Below, piece after piece: positions 7,048 to 15,642 of a DNA stretch of 32,140 bases (position 1 is the first letter of the stretch; each line of letters opens with the position of its first letter). The stretch lies in contig JBBDIE010000073.1 in assembly GCA_040880545.1 (NCBI GenBank), forward strand, positions 1 to 32,140. Direction: 5' to 3'. Source of the DNA: M55B112 sp040880545. Its GTDB lineage: Bacteria > Bacteroidota > Bacteroidia > Bacteroidales > GCA-2748055. The position numbers and the translations under genes were made by a program. Below the pieces are notes generated by a model. The model was not told the origin of the DNA, ran no database searches, and saw nothing but the letters and a program-made list of their open reading frames with translations.

Positions 7048-9014
7048 TCAATGCTGAATAACTCCCCGGCCAGGTTGATCTGTTCCGCATCACCCAGCAG
7101 ATAGGCAATATCCCCACTTTCCATTGCCATGGAAGGAGACGGGTGTTCTATGATTTCATCCCCTCTCTTTATAGCCAGCAACGTTACTCCGGTCTCTTTT
7201 CTTAGACTAAGTTCTTTGGTGGATTTACCTTCAGCTGCAGAGCCGGTTTCAACACTTACCGCTGATATGTTAATGGTGGACATTTCGTCGAAAATGGTGG
7301 ACTTGTTCACCTTATCCATCTCAGTAAACTCTCCCAGGTGGGTATTTCTCAGGTGAGTCAACATCCTGTTAATTTCTCTGAGAGGGTATAATTTCTCTAC
7401 CAGGACCCTGTTAAACAGGTCGATGGCAATTTCTAGCTTCTCCGGCAACACCTGGTCTGCTCCAAGCTTATACAACTGACCGATATTTTCAGTACTCTGC
7501 GCCCTGGCCAGGATCCTTGCCCCTTTGTTCATTTGTCTTGCTTTATCGATAATCGCCATGGAGGTAATGATATTTCCGATGGAAATGACAATAATGTCCG
7601 CTGTATCTGCGTGGGCTTTTCTTAATATCGGTTCGTTAGCTGCATCCCCATAGACCACATTGTCGCCATTATCCATTTTACTCTTTGCAATGGATGGGTC
7701 AAATACAATGGAAACGTGGGGCATTTCAAAATGACGGGCCATCATCGACAGCTTTATCGCGCTGGGATCCTTTCCTATGATCACCAGGTGGTTCTTTAAC
7801 GCTGGTATCTCAACTTCTTTCAATGGGAACAGTCCATTCACAACAAAATCGGGAAGTGGCAATCTGAGTATCCGGTTCGAAAGGGGTACTGAAAACTTTA
7901 TAAGAAATGGGGTAAGGGCCATAGTGATGACCGACACAGCCAAAAATAACTGAAAGTAAAAACCGGAAATAATGGAAAGATCCAACCCAATCTTCGCCAG
8001 GATGAATGAAAATTCACCCACCTGTGATAGTGCCAGGCCAACCAACACCGTACCCCGAAATGTGTGTCCCAAAATAAAACCGACCCCTCCTGCAATTACA
8101 GATTTCAATACAATTACCAGGACGACACTCAGCAGAACGAGCCAGGGATTTGCCAGAATAAATGAAATATCCAGCAACATTCCCACAGAAACAAAAAAGA
8201 AACTGGTAAAAATGTCCTTGAACGGATTCAGGTTAGCGAAAGCATTGTGACTATATTCTGAATCGGAGATCATCAGACCGGCCAGGAATGCTCCAAACGC
8301 AATGGACATCCCTAATTTGTGTGTCAACATGGCAATGGAAAAGCAGATCAGAAGAATGCTCATGATAAAGAGTTCCTGGTTCCTGGTAAGGGCTATCTGA
8401 TGCAACAATTTAGGTACCAGCCACTTATTTCCCACATATACAAAACCAAGTATAATGACCACCTTGGCACCAAGCTTCAACAGCTCGGTGGAGAGATTAA
8501 CTGACATATCCGACAATAAATCTGTTGCCAGTAGCAATGGAACAAGCATCAGATCCTGGAATATCAGGATCCCCAAAACGGTACGTCCATAGTTTGAGGA
8601 AAGTTCAGACCGTTCCTGTAACAGTTTCAATACAAGTGCCGAACTACTCAATGCTATCAGAAATCCGACAAAAATACCCGACTCCCAGTCCATATCGTAA
8701 AATATGGATACAACGTAAAAAACAGCTGCAGTAATAAAGACCTGAAGAAATCCACCCACAAAGACAATTCTTCGGATTCTCACCAGGTGTTTCATCGAAA
8801 ATTCCATCCCAATGGTAAACAGCAATAGTGCCACGCCGATTTCAGCAAGCACCTCTATTTCATGGTCACCTCCAACCAGGGAAAGCAGGTGTGGTCCGGC
8901 CAGTATACCGGTTAACAGGTAACCAACAACGGTGGGGATTTTTATCCTGGTAAATAAAAAGTTCACCGCTGTGGCCAGGGCAAAAATGACTACTATATCG
9001 TTGAGGATTCCCAA
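7044..9014 (-). CDS. CPA2-family cation:proton antiporter with RCK (TrkA) domains, Kef/YbaL type
   Basis: A 656-residue inner-membrane protein. Residues 1-385 hold about 12 hydrophobic helices with family motifs: IKIPTVVGYLLTGILAGPH (25-42), the FQD in the middle helix (152-154), and GAFLAGLMIS and LALSQVGEFSFIL later. Residues 406-545 form a TrkA-N/RCK Rossmann-like domain (HLVIIGKDPSAIKLS ... VVYGDAANEPILRKA), and 570-656 a TrkA-C ligand domain. The usual glycine-rich GxGxxG of the RCK domain reads G414-KDPSA, so nucleotide binding may be altered. The start codon is TTG (9012-9014), chosen because it gives the normal N-terminal helix; no ATG or clear Shine-Dalgarno is found upstream although the frame stays open. 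The upstream 224-nt gap (9015-9238) probably holds its promoter, with no strong box seen. Confidence 0.92.
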   Translation of the reverse strand: MGILNDIVVIFALATAVNFLFTRIKIPTVVGYLLTGILAGPHLLSLVGGDHEIEVLAEIGVALLLFTIGMEFSMKHLVRIRRIVFVGGFLQVFITAAVFYVVSIFYDMDWESGIFVGFLIALSSSALVLKLLQERSELSSNYGRTVLGILIFQDLMLVPLLLATDLLSDMSVNLSTELLKLGAKVVIILGFVYVGNKWLVPKLLHQIALTRNQELFIMSILLICFSIAMLTHKLGMSIAFGAFLAGLMISDSEYSHNAFANLNPFKDIFTSFFFVSVGMLLDISFILANPWLVLLSVVLVIVLKSVIAGGVGFILGHTFRGTVLVGLALSQVGEFSFILAKIGLDLSIISGFYFQLFLAVSVITMALTPFLIKFSVPLSNRILRLPLPDFVVNGLFPLKEVEIPALKNHLVIIGKDPSAIKLSMMARHFEMPHVSIVFDPSIAKSKMDNGDNVVYGDAANEPILRKAHADTADIIVISIGNIITSMAIIDKARQMNKGARILARAQSTENIGQLYKLGADQVLPEKLEIAIDLFNRVLVEKLYPLREINRMLTHLRNTHLGEFTEMDKVNKSTIFDEMSTINISAVSVETGSAAEGKSTKELSLRKETGVTLLAIKRGDEIIEHPSPSMAMESGDIAYLLGDAEQINLAGELFSIE

Positions 9015-9238
9015 TTTGTTTTTCGGTTTTTCGGTTAAACAGTTGACTTTACCAACCTCTATAAATTTACAGAATATTTCAGCACAACCAACAACCAGGA
9101 AGCAAGGTTCACAGAACAGTTCTCAGGTATAGAAAAACAAAGAATAAATTTTCTGAAAGTATGATAAGTGGAACCCCATTCCAGGACCCTGCCAACTAAA
9201 GGTCCCTGAAGGGCTTTGGTGCATTAGCAACCCGGACC

Positions 9239-10540
9239 CTAAAACCGGGCCCCCACACCCGATACCTGATACACCTCCAGCATCTTACGTACCTGCCCTT
9301 CCACATGGAAGTGTTCCTCAACGCCTTTTCGAGCCATTTTGGCCATTTCGTCGAGCTTCACCGGATCTTCAAACAGACTTTTCAGGCTGTCAACAAGTGC
9401 TTCTGGACTGTTAGGTTCGTAGGTGATACCTCCGTTGGAAAGAAGAATTATTTCGGGGAAGGCTCCCAATGCAGGTTGAACAACGGGAATACCGGAGGCC
9501 ATCGCTTCCAGCAGATAAATCCCGAATGCCTCACCCTTTCTCACAGGAACCGTTAATACCGACACATCACTGAAGAAAGCTTTCAGGCTTTCCTCATCAA
9601 AATCTCCCTGGAATAAAACAGCTTCCAACAAATGTTCCTTTTTCAGTTTTTTCCTGATATTTTTAAGGAATTTCCTGTCATCACCAGTAAATCCTCCCGT
9701 GATATGCAATTCGACATCGGCAAAGTCCGGGTCCCTCCTGAGCAGTATAAAAGCATCCACAAGGATATCCAGTCCCAGTTCATGACACATTCTCGACACA
9801 TACCCGATGTTACGTTTCTTGGCGGATGGTAATTCAAACCTGTAATTCCCGGGGTAGATCCCGATATGTACAGGGTGCATTTTCTCATCTGTTATATGCA
9901 GGTATTTTTTCATCTCTCCAGCATAAAAATTGCTCACTGGAATAAAAGCGTCCACATATTTTGATCGTTCTGCCATTAGCTCCCAGACCTTTTGCTGAAA
10001 ATAGGGTTTCATCACATCCACCCACTGATCCTCATCCTGCAGGGAACAGACCACCGGCACTTTCATCTTTTCCGAAAGTCTGTGTGCCAACCCGACCAAC
10101 AGGGCATTTGAAAGGTGAATCACATCCGGTTTACAATTATCAGCGATCCAGCCGACCATCCGGTCGAGCTCCTTTCTCTGCATTCCATCCTCGCCCAACA
10201 GCATGGAAATGGTCATTTCCTCAAGCCCTTTGGCCCTGGTAGAGCCGGCAAACTTAGCTGCCAATCTGAGCATCCGTGGGGAATTCAGCAAGCGGTCCAC
10301 CCAGGAGGGTGCTTTCCGGAAGAGCGGGTACAATTGCTTTAAATAGAGACTGACAGCCCCGTAAAAAACCGGCGTCTCTCCGGTGAGATCATGCTCATCT
10401 GCAAACAGTGGAAGGTACATGGGCAGCTTCACAACATTATGTTCCGATGCTCTGAGTGCCTCAACAAACTTACTGTCCCGCAAACAGTTTCCGCAGTAAA
10501 AACTGCCGCCTGATCCCGGGATTATGTGCATGATATTCAT
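9239..10540 (-). CDS. Glycosyltransferase family 4 (GT-B fold)
   Basis: A 433-residue cytoplasmic or membrane-associated glycosyltransferase. The N-terminal acceptor domain begins MNIMHIIPGSGGSFYCGNC, with the glycine loop GSGGS (9-13) followed by a C16-x2-C19 pair and LRD. The C-terminal donor domain (about 240-420) has IGYVSRMCHELGLDILVDAF and the GT4 E-x7-E signature in E337-AFGIYLLE345, followed by AMASGIPVVQP, which binds the nucleotide-sugar diphosphate. The ATG at 10538-10540 lies 9 nt downstream of the preceding propeller gene, so it is the last gene of the long redox operon. The acceptor and sugar are unknown; an association with glycosylation of the periplasmic proteins of the operon is speculative. 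The 224-nt region behind it contains a CCGGG/CCCGG pairing over its stop (9231-9249) that might terminate transcription. Confidence 0.9.
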   Translation of the reverse strand: MNIMHIIPGSGGSFYCGNCLRDSKFVEALRASEHNVVKLPMYLPLFADEHDLTGETPVFYGAVSLYLKQLYPLFRKAPSWVDRLLNSPRMLRLAAKFAGSTRAKGLEEMTISMLLGEDGMQRKELDRMVGWIADNCKPDVIHLSNALLVGLAHRLSEKMKVPVVCSLQDEDQWVDVMKPYFQQKVWELMAERSKYVDAFIPVSNFYAGEMKKYLHITDEKMHPVHIGIYPGNYRFELPSAKKRNIGYVSRMCHELGLDILVDAFILLRRDPDFADVELHITGGFTGDDRKFLKNIRKKLKKEHLLEAVLFQGDFDEESLKAFFSDVSVLTVPVRKGEAFGIYLLEAMASGIPVVQPALGAFPEIILLSNGGITYEPNSPEALVDSLKSLFEDPVKLDEMAKMARKGVEEHFHVEGQVRKMLEVYQVSGVGARF

Positions 10541-10549
10541 AATGCTCTT

Positions 10550-11659
10550 CTATTTTTTTCCAAAACAATATATCCTTCCATCGTCTGCGCCAACAATTAT
10601 CCGTCCGTCGATTACAGCCGGGTTCCCGTTAATGCCGCTCCCCAGTTCATAGATCCATTTAACGGCACCGTCATACGTATCTAGCAGCGCCAAATCCCCG
10701 CGCATAGTGGCTACCACCAACCGGTTTTTTACCAGTACCGGGGATGCATCCACCCTGCTCCGCATATTTCTTTTCCACAAAAGGGTTCCGTCGGCTTTGC
10801 TGAAACAGTAAACATACTTGTCCCGATTGCCAATAAATACAACCTTTGATGAAAGTGATGGCGATGCAATAAAGGGCAGGTCAGTGTCGGGATTTTTATA
10901 ACTCCAAAGCACATGGCCGTTTCGCAGATCCATGGATGTAAATTTCCCATCGTAATCACCCACAAAAGTGATCCAGTTGTCAACAGCAACAGAACCTGCC
11001 ACATACGTGGCCACAGGCTCCCTGCTCTTCAATGAACCATCCTTCACATATACCTGGTGCATCAGTCCGTCGCATCCCCCGAAAATGGCCACACCCTTAT
11101 AAATTGCAGGAGAGCCATTGATGAAATTATCCGATTCGTATTTCCACAACCCTTTTCCTGTAACAGCATCTATTCCATGCAGGTAGTAATCGTAACTCCC
11201 GATTACCAGGATATTTTCCTCACCCAGGATATTCGGGGCGCCCATGATCTGTCCTTCGGTTTCGTAGGTCCAGATCACCTTCCCTGTTAAAAGCTCCAGG
11301 GCCAATACTTTTCCGTCCAGGTTTCCCACATAAACCATCCCTTTATGGATCAGTGCGGCTGCCTCGATGCCATTGCCGGTATTGATCTTCCACTTCAGTT
11401 TACCCTCCATGGTAATTCCATAAACATTGCCATCCACCGACCCGGCCACGATGATCCCTTCGCACACAACCGGTGAGGCTTTGATGGCATCGTTGGTTTT
11501 AAAATTCCAAAGCAAATCTGGTTCTGCCGGAATACTTGCAGTTGTGCTTCCCCGCAGTTGCGTATCGCCCCTGAAATTTGTCCAGCATGACTGGGCAGCC
11601 ATCATTCCGGGAAATCCCAGAATGACTAAGATGGTGATGATACTGGTAATTCTTTTCAT
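10550..11659 (-). CDS. Secreted PQQ-like beta-propeller repeat protein (operon gene 11)
   Basis: A 369-residue protein with signal peptide MKRITSIITILVILGFPG-MMA-A followed by QSCW. The ATG at 11659 is chosen over the upstream in-frame codon because it begins the signal peptide and is preceded by AGGAAGGAG about 9 nt away. The mature part is made of PQQ-like/BamB-like blades, each with a G-x-V-Y-x-L/I-D...G...W core, for example GNVYGITMEGKLKWKI, GKVLALELLTGKVIWTY, KYVYCFSKADGTLLWKR and GRIYCFGKK at the end; about seven blades are counted. The chain enters through an N-FRG motif (TNFRGDTQLRG), shared in form with the other propellers of this operon. No vicinal Cys-Cys of PQQ alcohol dehydrogenases is seen, so PQQ binding is not supported. 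Confidence 0.85.
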   Translation of the reverse strand: MKRITSIITILVILGFPGMMAAQSCWTNFRGDTQLRGSTTASIPAEPDLLWNFKTNDAIKASPVVCEGIIVAGSVDGNVYGITMEGKLKWKINTGNGIEAAALIHKGMVYVGNLDGKVLALELLTGKVIWTYETEGQIMGAPNILGEENILVIGSYDYYLHGIDAVTGKGLWKYESDNFINGSPAIYKGVAIFGGCDGLMHQVYVKDGSLKSREPVATYVAGSVAVDNWITFVGDYDGKFTSMDLRNGHVLWSYKNPDTDLPFIASPSLSSKVVFIGNRDKYVYCFSKADGTLLWKRNMRSRVDASPVLVKNRLVVATMRGDLALLDTYDGAVKWIYELGSGINGNPAVIDGRIIVGADDGRIYCFGKK

Positions 11660-11714
11660 AATCAAATTGCTCCTTCCTGAATTCAGTAAATAGAGTGTGC
11701 CTTTACCCCCCCAT

Positions 11715-13295
11715 TCAACTATTGTGCCGCTTTGACAAAGCACCCGTTGGACAGCTTTCCACTACCTGGTCGGCAACCTTTGTCAACCCTTTATCCAACG
11801 CTTCACCAAAGGGTACTCCAATGACCACATCAAAACCCCGGCCGATAAAGCTCATTCCGAAAGTTTCCTTGTGCTCCTCTGTAATATGCACACATATCCC
11901 GCACCTGATGCACTTATTCGGTTCGTAGATCACAAAGTCGTGCTGTATCTGTTTTTTTGTCACTTTCCGGTCCTCCGACCAAAAATGCTTCTGGTTTGCC
12001 TTGTACTCATCGGAAAGACTCCTCAGTTTGCAGTCGGATATTGCACGACAATCGCAATGCATGCAGCGGGCAGCCTCTGCCATCACCTGCTCCCTTGAAA
12101 AACCTTCAGCAAGATCAGCAGGTTCGATGCGGTCCCCCTCCACCGATTCCTTCATATATTCGATAATCTCTTCCTGCAATAGTTTACCAAACCTGGAATT
12201 GAACATGAATGGTTCTCCGGTTACAGGTTTACCCGAAAGGAACTGGTCTATACTGAATGCTGCCTCCTTCCCTTGCCCGAGCGTCCGTATGGCTAATTTG
12301 GCAGGTCTTACAGCACTTCCCACAGCAAACACCTTTGGAATTTTGGTGACATAGCTCTTCTTTTCAGATTGGATGCCATGGCCGGTCATCTCCAGTCCCC
12401 AACCTTCGGTCTTGTCATGATCAGAATTTTCAGGATCGCTACTCCCGGTTGCAACCAGCACAGCATCGAATTTCTTAACAATTTTTCTGAATTGTTCGTC
12501 ATCAACCTCGGTTTCAGGATAGATCCATGCTCCCAGTTTTTCAATGAGCGAAATTTCATTGATAAGAACTTCAGCCGGTAACAAGCCACTATCAACTTCC
12601 TGCCAAAGCGAACCTCCGGGACGATTCCTGCGGTCATACACATCGCACTGGTGTCCCCTTAGTTGAAGATAATAGGCAGCAGCCAGTCCGGCAGGACCCG
12701 CACCAATAATTGCAATCTTTTTTCCGGTATCCTCCGCCCTTTCCGGCAGCCAGGGTGACAGACCATCCAGGTCGTGATCGCCTGCATAGCGTTTTAACAA
12801 ACAAATAGATACCGCCTTATCCACCGACTTTCTTCTGCATGCACCTTCGCAGGGCGCCGGGCATATTCGCCCGAACACAGCCGGCAGGGCAATATCCTGC
12901 TTCACCACCCTGAGTGCTTCCTGGAATTTACCCTCTGCAAGGAGTCGGTTCATTAATGGAATATCCATGTGTGCCGGGCAGGTGAGCTGACACGGCGCTT
13001 CGCAGTCTCCCACATGCTCACTCAGCAGCAGATCCAGTGCCATCTGGCGCGACTCAAATACTTCCGGGTCACTGGTAATGATATCCATGTTCTCTTCAAC
13101 CTGCAACGAACACGACGGAAAGAGTTTCCCGGTTTTGCTATCCTTTACCATGCAGATCATGCAGGAAGTGAAATGGTTTTTCCCTTCCCTGTAACACATG
13201 GAAGGAATATCCATGCCATTTTTTCTGGCGGCATCAATTACGGTGGTCCCGGCCGGCACATTCACTTCCACGTTATTTATCTTCAGTTTTGGCAT
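11715..13295 (-). CDS. 2Fe-2S / FAD / 4Fe-4S electron-transfer subunit (NuoG-N + GltD-like), lacking NAD(P) domain
   Basis: A 526-residue cytoplasmic protein joining several modules. Residues 1-75 form a NuoG/HydA-type 2Fe-2S ferredoxin (C34, C45, C48, C62). Residues 95-175 form the GltD-type Fe-S domain (GDCEAPCQLTCPAH with C98, C102, C106; then C145, C149, C153). Residues 192-350 form an FAD-binding Rossmann fold (GAGPAGLAAAYYL, 198-209; VATGS, 281-285; PKVFAVGSAVRPAKLAI). In GltD relatives an NAD(P)-binding domain is inserted between VATG and the final FAD-domain strand; here only about 35 residues separate them. Residues 405-425 hold an extra Cys motif (C411, C414, C416, C422), and 460-520 a NuoG-type 4Fe-4S site (C462-x2-C465-x2-C468 ... 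C515-PTGAL). It follows the NuoEF fusion by 4 nt and is probably its partner in one complex. Confidence 0.9.
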   Translation of the reverse strand: MPKLKINNVEVNVPAGTTVIDAARKNGMDIPSMCYREGKNHFTSCMICMVKDSKTGKLFPSCSLQVEENMDIITSDPEVFESRQMALDLLLSEHVGDCEAPCQLTCPAHMDIPLMNRLLAEGKFQEALRVVKQDIALPAVFGRICPAPCEGACRRKSVDKAVSICLLKRYAGDHDLDGLSPWLPERAEDTGKKIAIIGAGPAGLAAAYYLQLRGHQCDVYDRRNRPGGSLWQEVDSGLLPAEVLINEISLIEKLGAWIYPETEVDDEQFRKIVKKFDAVLVATGSSDPENSDHDKTEGWGLEMTGHGIQSEKKSYVTKIPKVFAVGSAVRPAKLAIRTLGQGKEAAFSIDQFLSGKPVTGEPFMFNSRFGKLLQEEIIEYMKESVEGDRIEPADLAEGFSREQVMAEAARCMHCDCRAISDCKLRSLSDEYKANQKHFWSEDRKVTKKQIQHDFVIYEPNKCIRCGICVHITEEHKETFGMSFIGRGFDVVIGVPFGEALDKGLTKVADQVVESCPTGALSKRHNS

Positions 13296-13299
13296 ATTC

Positions 13300-15639
13300 C
13301 TATATTGTTATTACAGCATCCTCGGGACAGACCTGGCGGCAACCGTCGCATTTGATGCATAATTCAAGGTCAATGGTATGTTTTTCATGGGGTTTGAAAG
13401 GAATGGCATCCACGGGGCAATCCTGGGCACAAAGTGTACAGCCGATACAATCATCGGTGATCTCGTACCGGATCAATTCCTTGCATTTCCCTGTGGGACA
13501 AATACCCTGAATGTGTGCCTCGTATTCGTCCCTGAAAAATGCCAGGGTTGTTTTTACCGGGTTGGGTGCGGTTTTACCTAATCCGCACAGGCTGCCCCTG
13601 GCGGTCCAATCGGCCAGTTTTTCAAGTTCTTCCAGATCTTTCAAGGCTCCCTTTCCTTCCGTGATCTTCTCCAGCATCTCCAGCATCCGCTTGGTTCCGA
13701 CCCTGCAGAAGGTACATTTACCGCACGATTCATTCTGAGTGAAGGAGAGAAAGTACTTTGCCATATCCACCATGCAGTCGGTATCATCCAGCACCACCAT
13801 GCCCCCCGATCCCATCATGGCACCCACGCCCTGGAGCGATTCAAAATCGATGGGGGTATCCGCCAAACTGGCCGGTATACATCCTCCTGACGGCCCCCCG
13901 ATCTGAATGGCTTTAAATGTCCTGCCAGGAGCTACACCACCGCCAATCTCCTCAACTACCTCACGAATGGTAATACCCATGGGTACTTCGATCAGGCCTC
14001 CCCGGGTCACTTTCCCAGCCAGGGCAAACACTTTGGTACCCCGCGAATTTTCGGTGCCAATTTTATTGAACACAGTTGCGCTGTGTCGCAGTATATAAGC
14101 AAGTTGAGCAAAGGTCTCCGTATTATTCACCAGGGTGGGCTTCTGCCACAATCCTTTCACAGCCGGATAAGGTGGTCGTATCCTTGGAAATCCCCTTTTA
14201 CCCTCGATGGAGGCTATCAGGGCGGTCTCCTCCCCACACACAAAGGCGCCGGCGCCCTGGTAAATTTTCAGGTTGAAATCAAATCCGGAACCAAGGATAT
14301 TTATTCCCAGGTAACCCTCCGCATAACAATTATCCAGTGCTTCCTGTACCCGCGCTACGGCCAGCGGGTATTCGGCCCTGATATAAAGAATTCCTTCGTT
14401 TGCGCCCACTGCCCATCCAGCTACGATAATTCCCTCGATAATCCTGTAGGGATATGATTCAAGCAGCATCCGGTCCATAAATGCACCAGGATCACCTTCG
14501 TCCCCGTTACAGATCACATATTTTTTATCACTCACCTGGTCGGCAACCATTTGCCATTTCAACCCGGTATGAAATCCGGCTCCCCCTTTCCCTCTGATTC
14601 CGCTCTCTTTAATCTCATTGATGATCTCCTGCGGCTTTTTTTTCAAACTTTTCTTCAACGCTATAAAACCCTGTCGCTCTTTATATTCCTGAATATCCAC
14701 CGGATTGATCACCCCCCTGTATTCCGTTGCGATGGGAACCTGCCGGTCCAGAAATGCAGCCACATGCTTCTCCCTGATATTCAACGAATAACGTTCAACA
14801 CCCTGCCACCGGCCCTCATCCATCACCTGTTCTATGGCCTGGGTCATCTGCCCTTTCAGCCTGTTCCACCAACCCGAAGGTTTGAAATGACTCCGCACGA
14901 TCTGATCCACATCAACGGCATTCACTTTGGAATACAGGACCGTTTCACCCTCCACGGGAACCACCTCAACAAGGGGTACCTGGTGACACATTCCCACACA
15001 GCCCACATGTTTCAGATGTACATTCAGCCTGTTCCTGTCAATGGTAGTCTTTACAGCATCCCGAATCTCATCGCTTCCACTGGCCACACAACACGATCCC
15101 AGTCCGATCCTTACTTCACCTTGTATCTCCCCGCCTGTTGCTTTCCTGAACCGTCGTTCAGACCCACTATCCTTTACCTCTTCAAAATCCGAAATCACCC
15201 CGGCGATATTACCCGAGGCCACATGCCCATAGGTTATATTATCGATCTGAACCACGGGCGCCAATGTACAGCATCCCAGACAATTGACCTTCTCTATGGT
15301 ATATTTCCTGTCGGCGGAAGTATCCTGCTTCCCTTCCATGTGCAATCCTCGCCGGATGGAGTCGTAGACCTGTTCGGCCCCTTTCACATGACAGGCGGTA
15401 CCTGCACAGACCTTGATGATATGTTCACCAGCCGGTTTAAACCTGAACTGCGAATAAAAACTGGCCACACCGGTGATCATGGATGGCGTGATCTGCGATA
15501 TTTCCACCACCCTGCGCAAGGCCTCTTCAGGAAGGTAATTGTACCTTCCCTGGATAGCCTGAAGGATGGGAATAACCGATGCCTGTTCCCTCCCCAGTCT
15601 TTCAACGATCTGATCTATCTCTTTCAGTTCCCTGTTCAT
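13300..15639 (-). CDS. NuoE-NuoF-ferredoxin fusion, NADH-oxidising subunit (HydB-like)
   Basis: A 779-residue fusion. Residues 1-155 are NuoE-like with 2Fe-2S ligands C78, C83, C120, C124. Residues 170-255 are a second thioredoxin-like 2Fe-2S module (GSCCVASGSDE, C183/C184; VGCVGMC, C214 and C218) with only one candidate at the usual first Cys position shifted. Residues 290-690 are NuoF: NADH/FMN loop IRGKGGAGFHTGLKW (348-362), CNGDEGDPGAFMDR (377-390), and the N3 cluster C639-x2-C642-x2-C645 ... C685. Residues 725-779 are a two-cluster ferredoxin (C731, C734, C737, C741; C761, C764, C767, C771). This is the layout of NADH-oxidising subunits of bifurcating hydrogenases and formate dehydrogenases, but no such catalytic subunit is adjacent. 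It lies 3 nt after the TM-propeller gene and 4 nt before the FAD subunit gene, so it should transfer electrons between NADH and these Fe-S partners. Confidence 0.93.
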   Translation of the reverse strand: MNRELKEIDQIVERLGREQASVIPILQAIQGRYNYLPEEALRRVVEISQITPSMITGVASFYSQFRFKPAGEHIIKVCAGTACHVKGAEQVYDSIRRGLHMEGKQDTSADRKYTIEKVNCLGCCTLAPVVQIDNITYGHVASGNIAGVISDFEEVKDSGSERRFRKATGGEIQGEVRIGLGSCCVASGSDEIRDAVKTTIDRNRLNVHLKHVGCVGMCHQVPLVEVVPVEGETVLYSKVNAVDVDQIVRSHFKPSGWWNRLKGQMTQAIEQVMDEGRWQGVERYSLNIREKHVAAFLDRQVPIATEYRGVINPVDIQEYKERQGFIALKKSLKKKPQEIINEIKESGIRGKGGAGFHTGLKWQMVADQVSDKKYVICNGDEGDPGAFMDRMLLESYPYRIIEGIIVAGWAVGANEGILYIRAEYPLAVARVQEALDNCYAEGYLGINILGSGFDFNLKIYQGAGAFVCGEETALIASIEGKRGFPRIRPPYPAVKGLWQKPTLVNNTETFAQLAYILRHSATVFNKIGTENSRGTKVFALAGKVTRGGLIEVPMGITIREVVEEIGGGVAPGRTFKAIQIGGPSGGCIPASLADTPIDFESLQGVGAMMGSGGMVVLDDTDCMVDMAKYFLSFTQNESCGKCTFCRVGTKRMLEMLEKITEGKGALKDLEELEKLADWTARGSLCGLGKTAPNPVKTTLAFFRDEYEAHIQGICPTGKCKELIRYEITDDCIGCTLCAQDCPVDAIPFKPHEKHTIDLELCIKCDGCRQVCPEDAVITI

Positions 15640-15642
15640 TCT

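Noticed and set aside
9184..9205. GGACC/GGTCC pairing as a terminator of the large operon
   Set aside because: The stem is only 5 bp with a 12-nt loop and no T tract, too weak to list as a feature.
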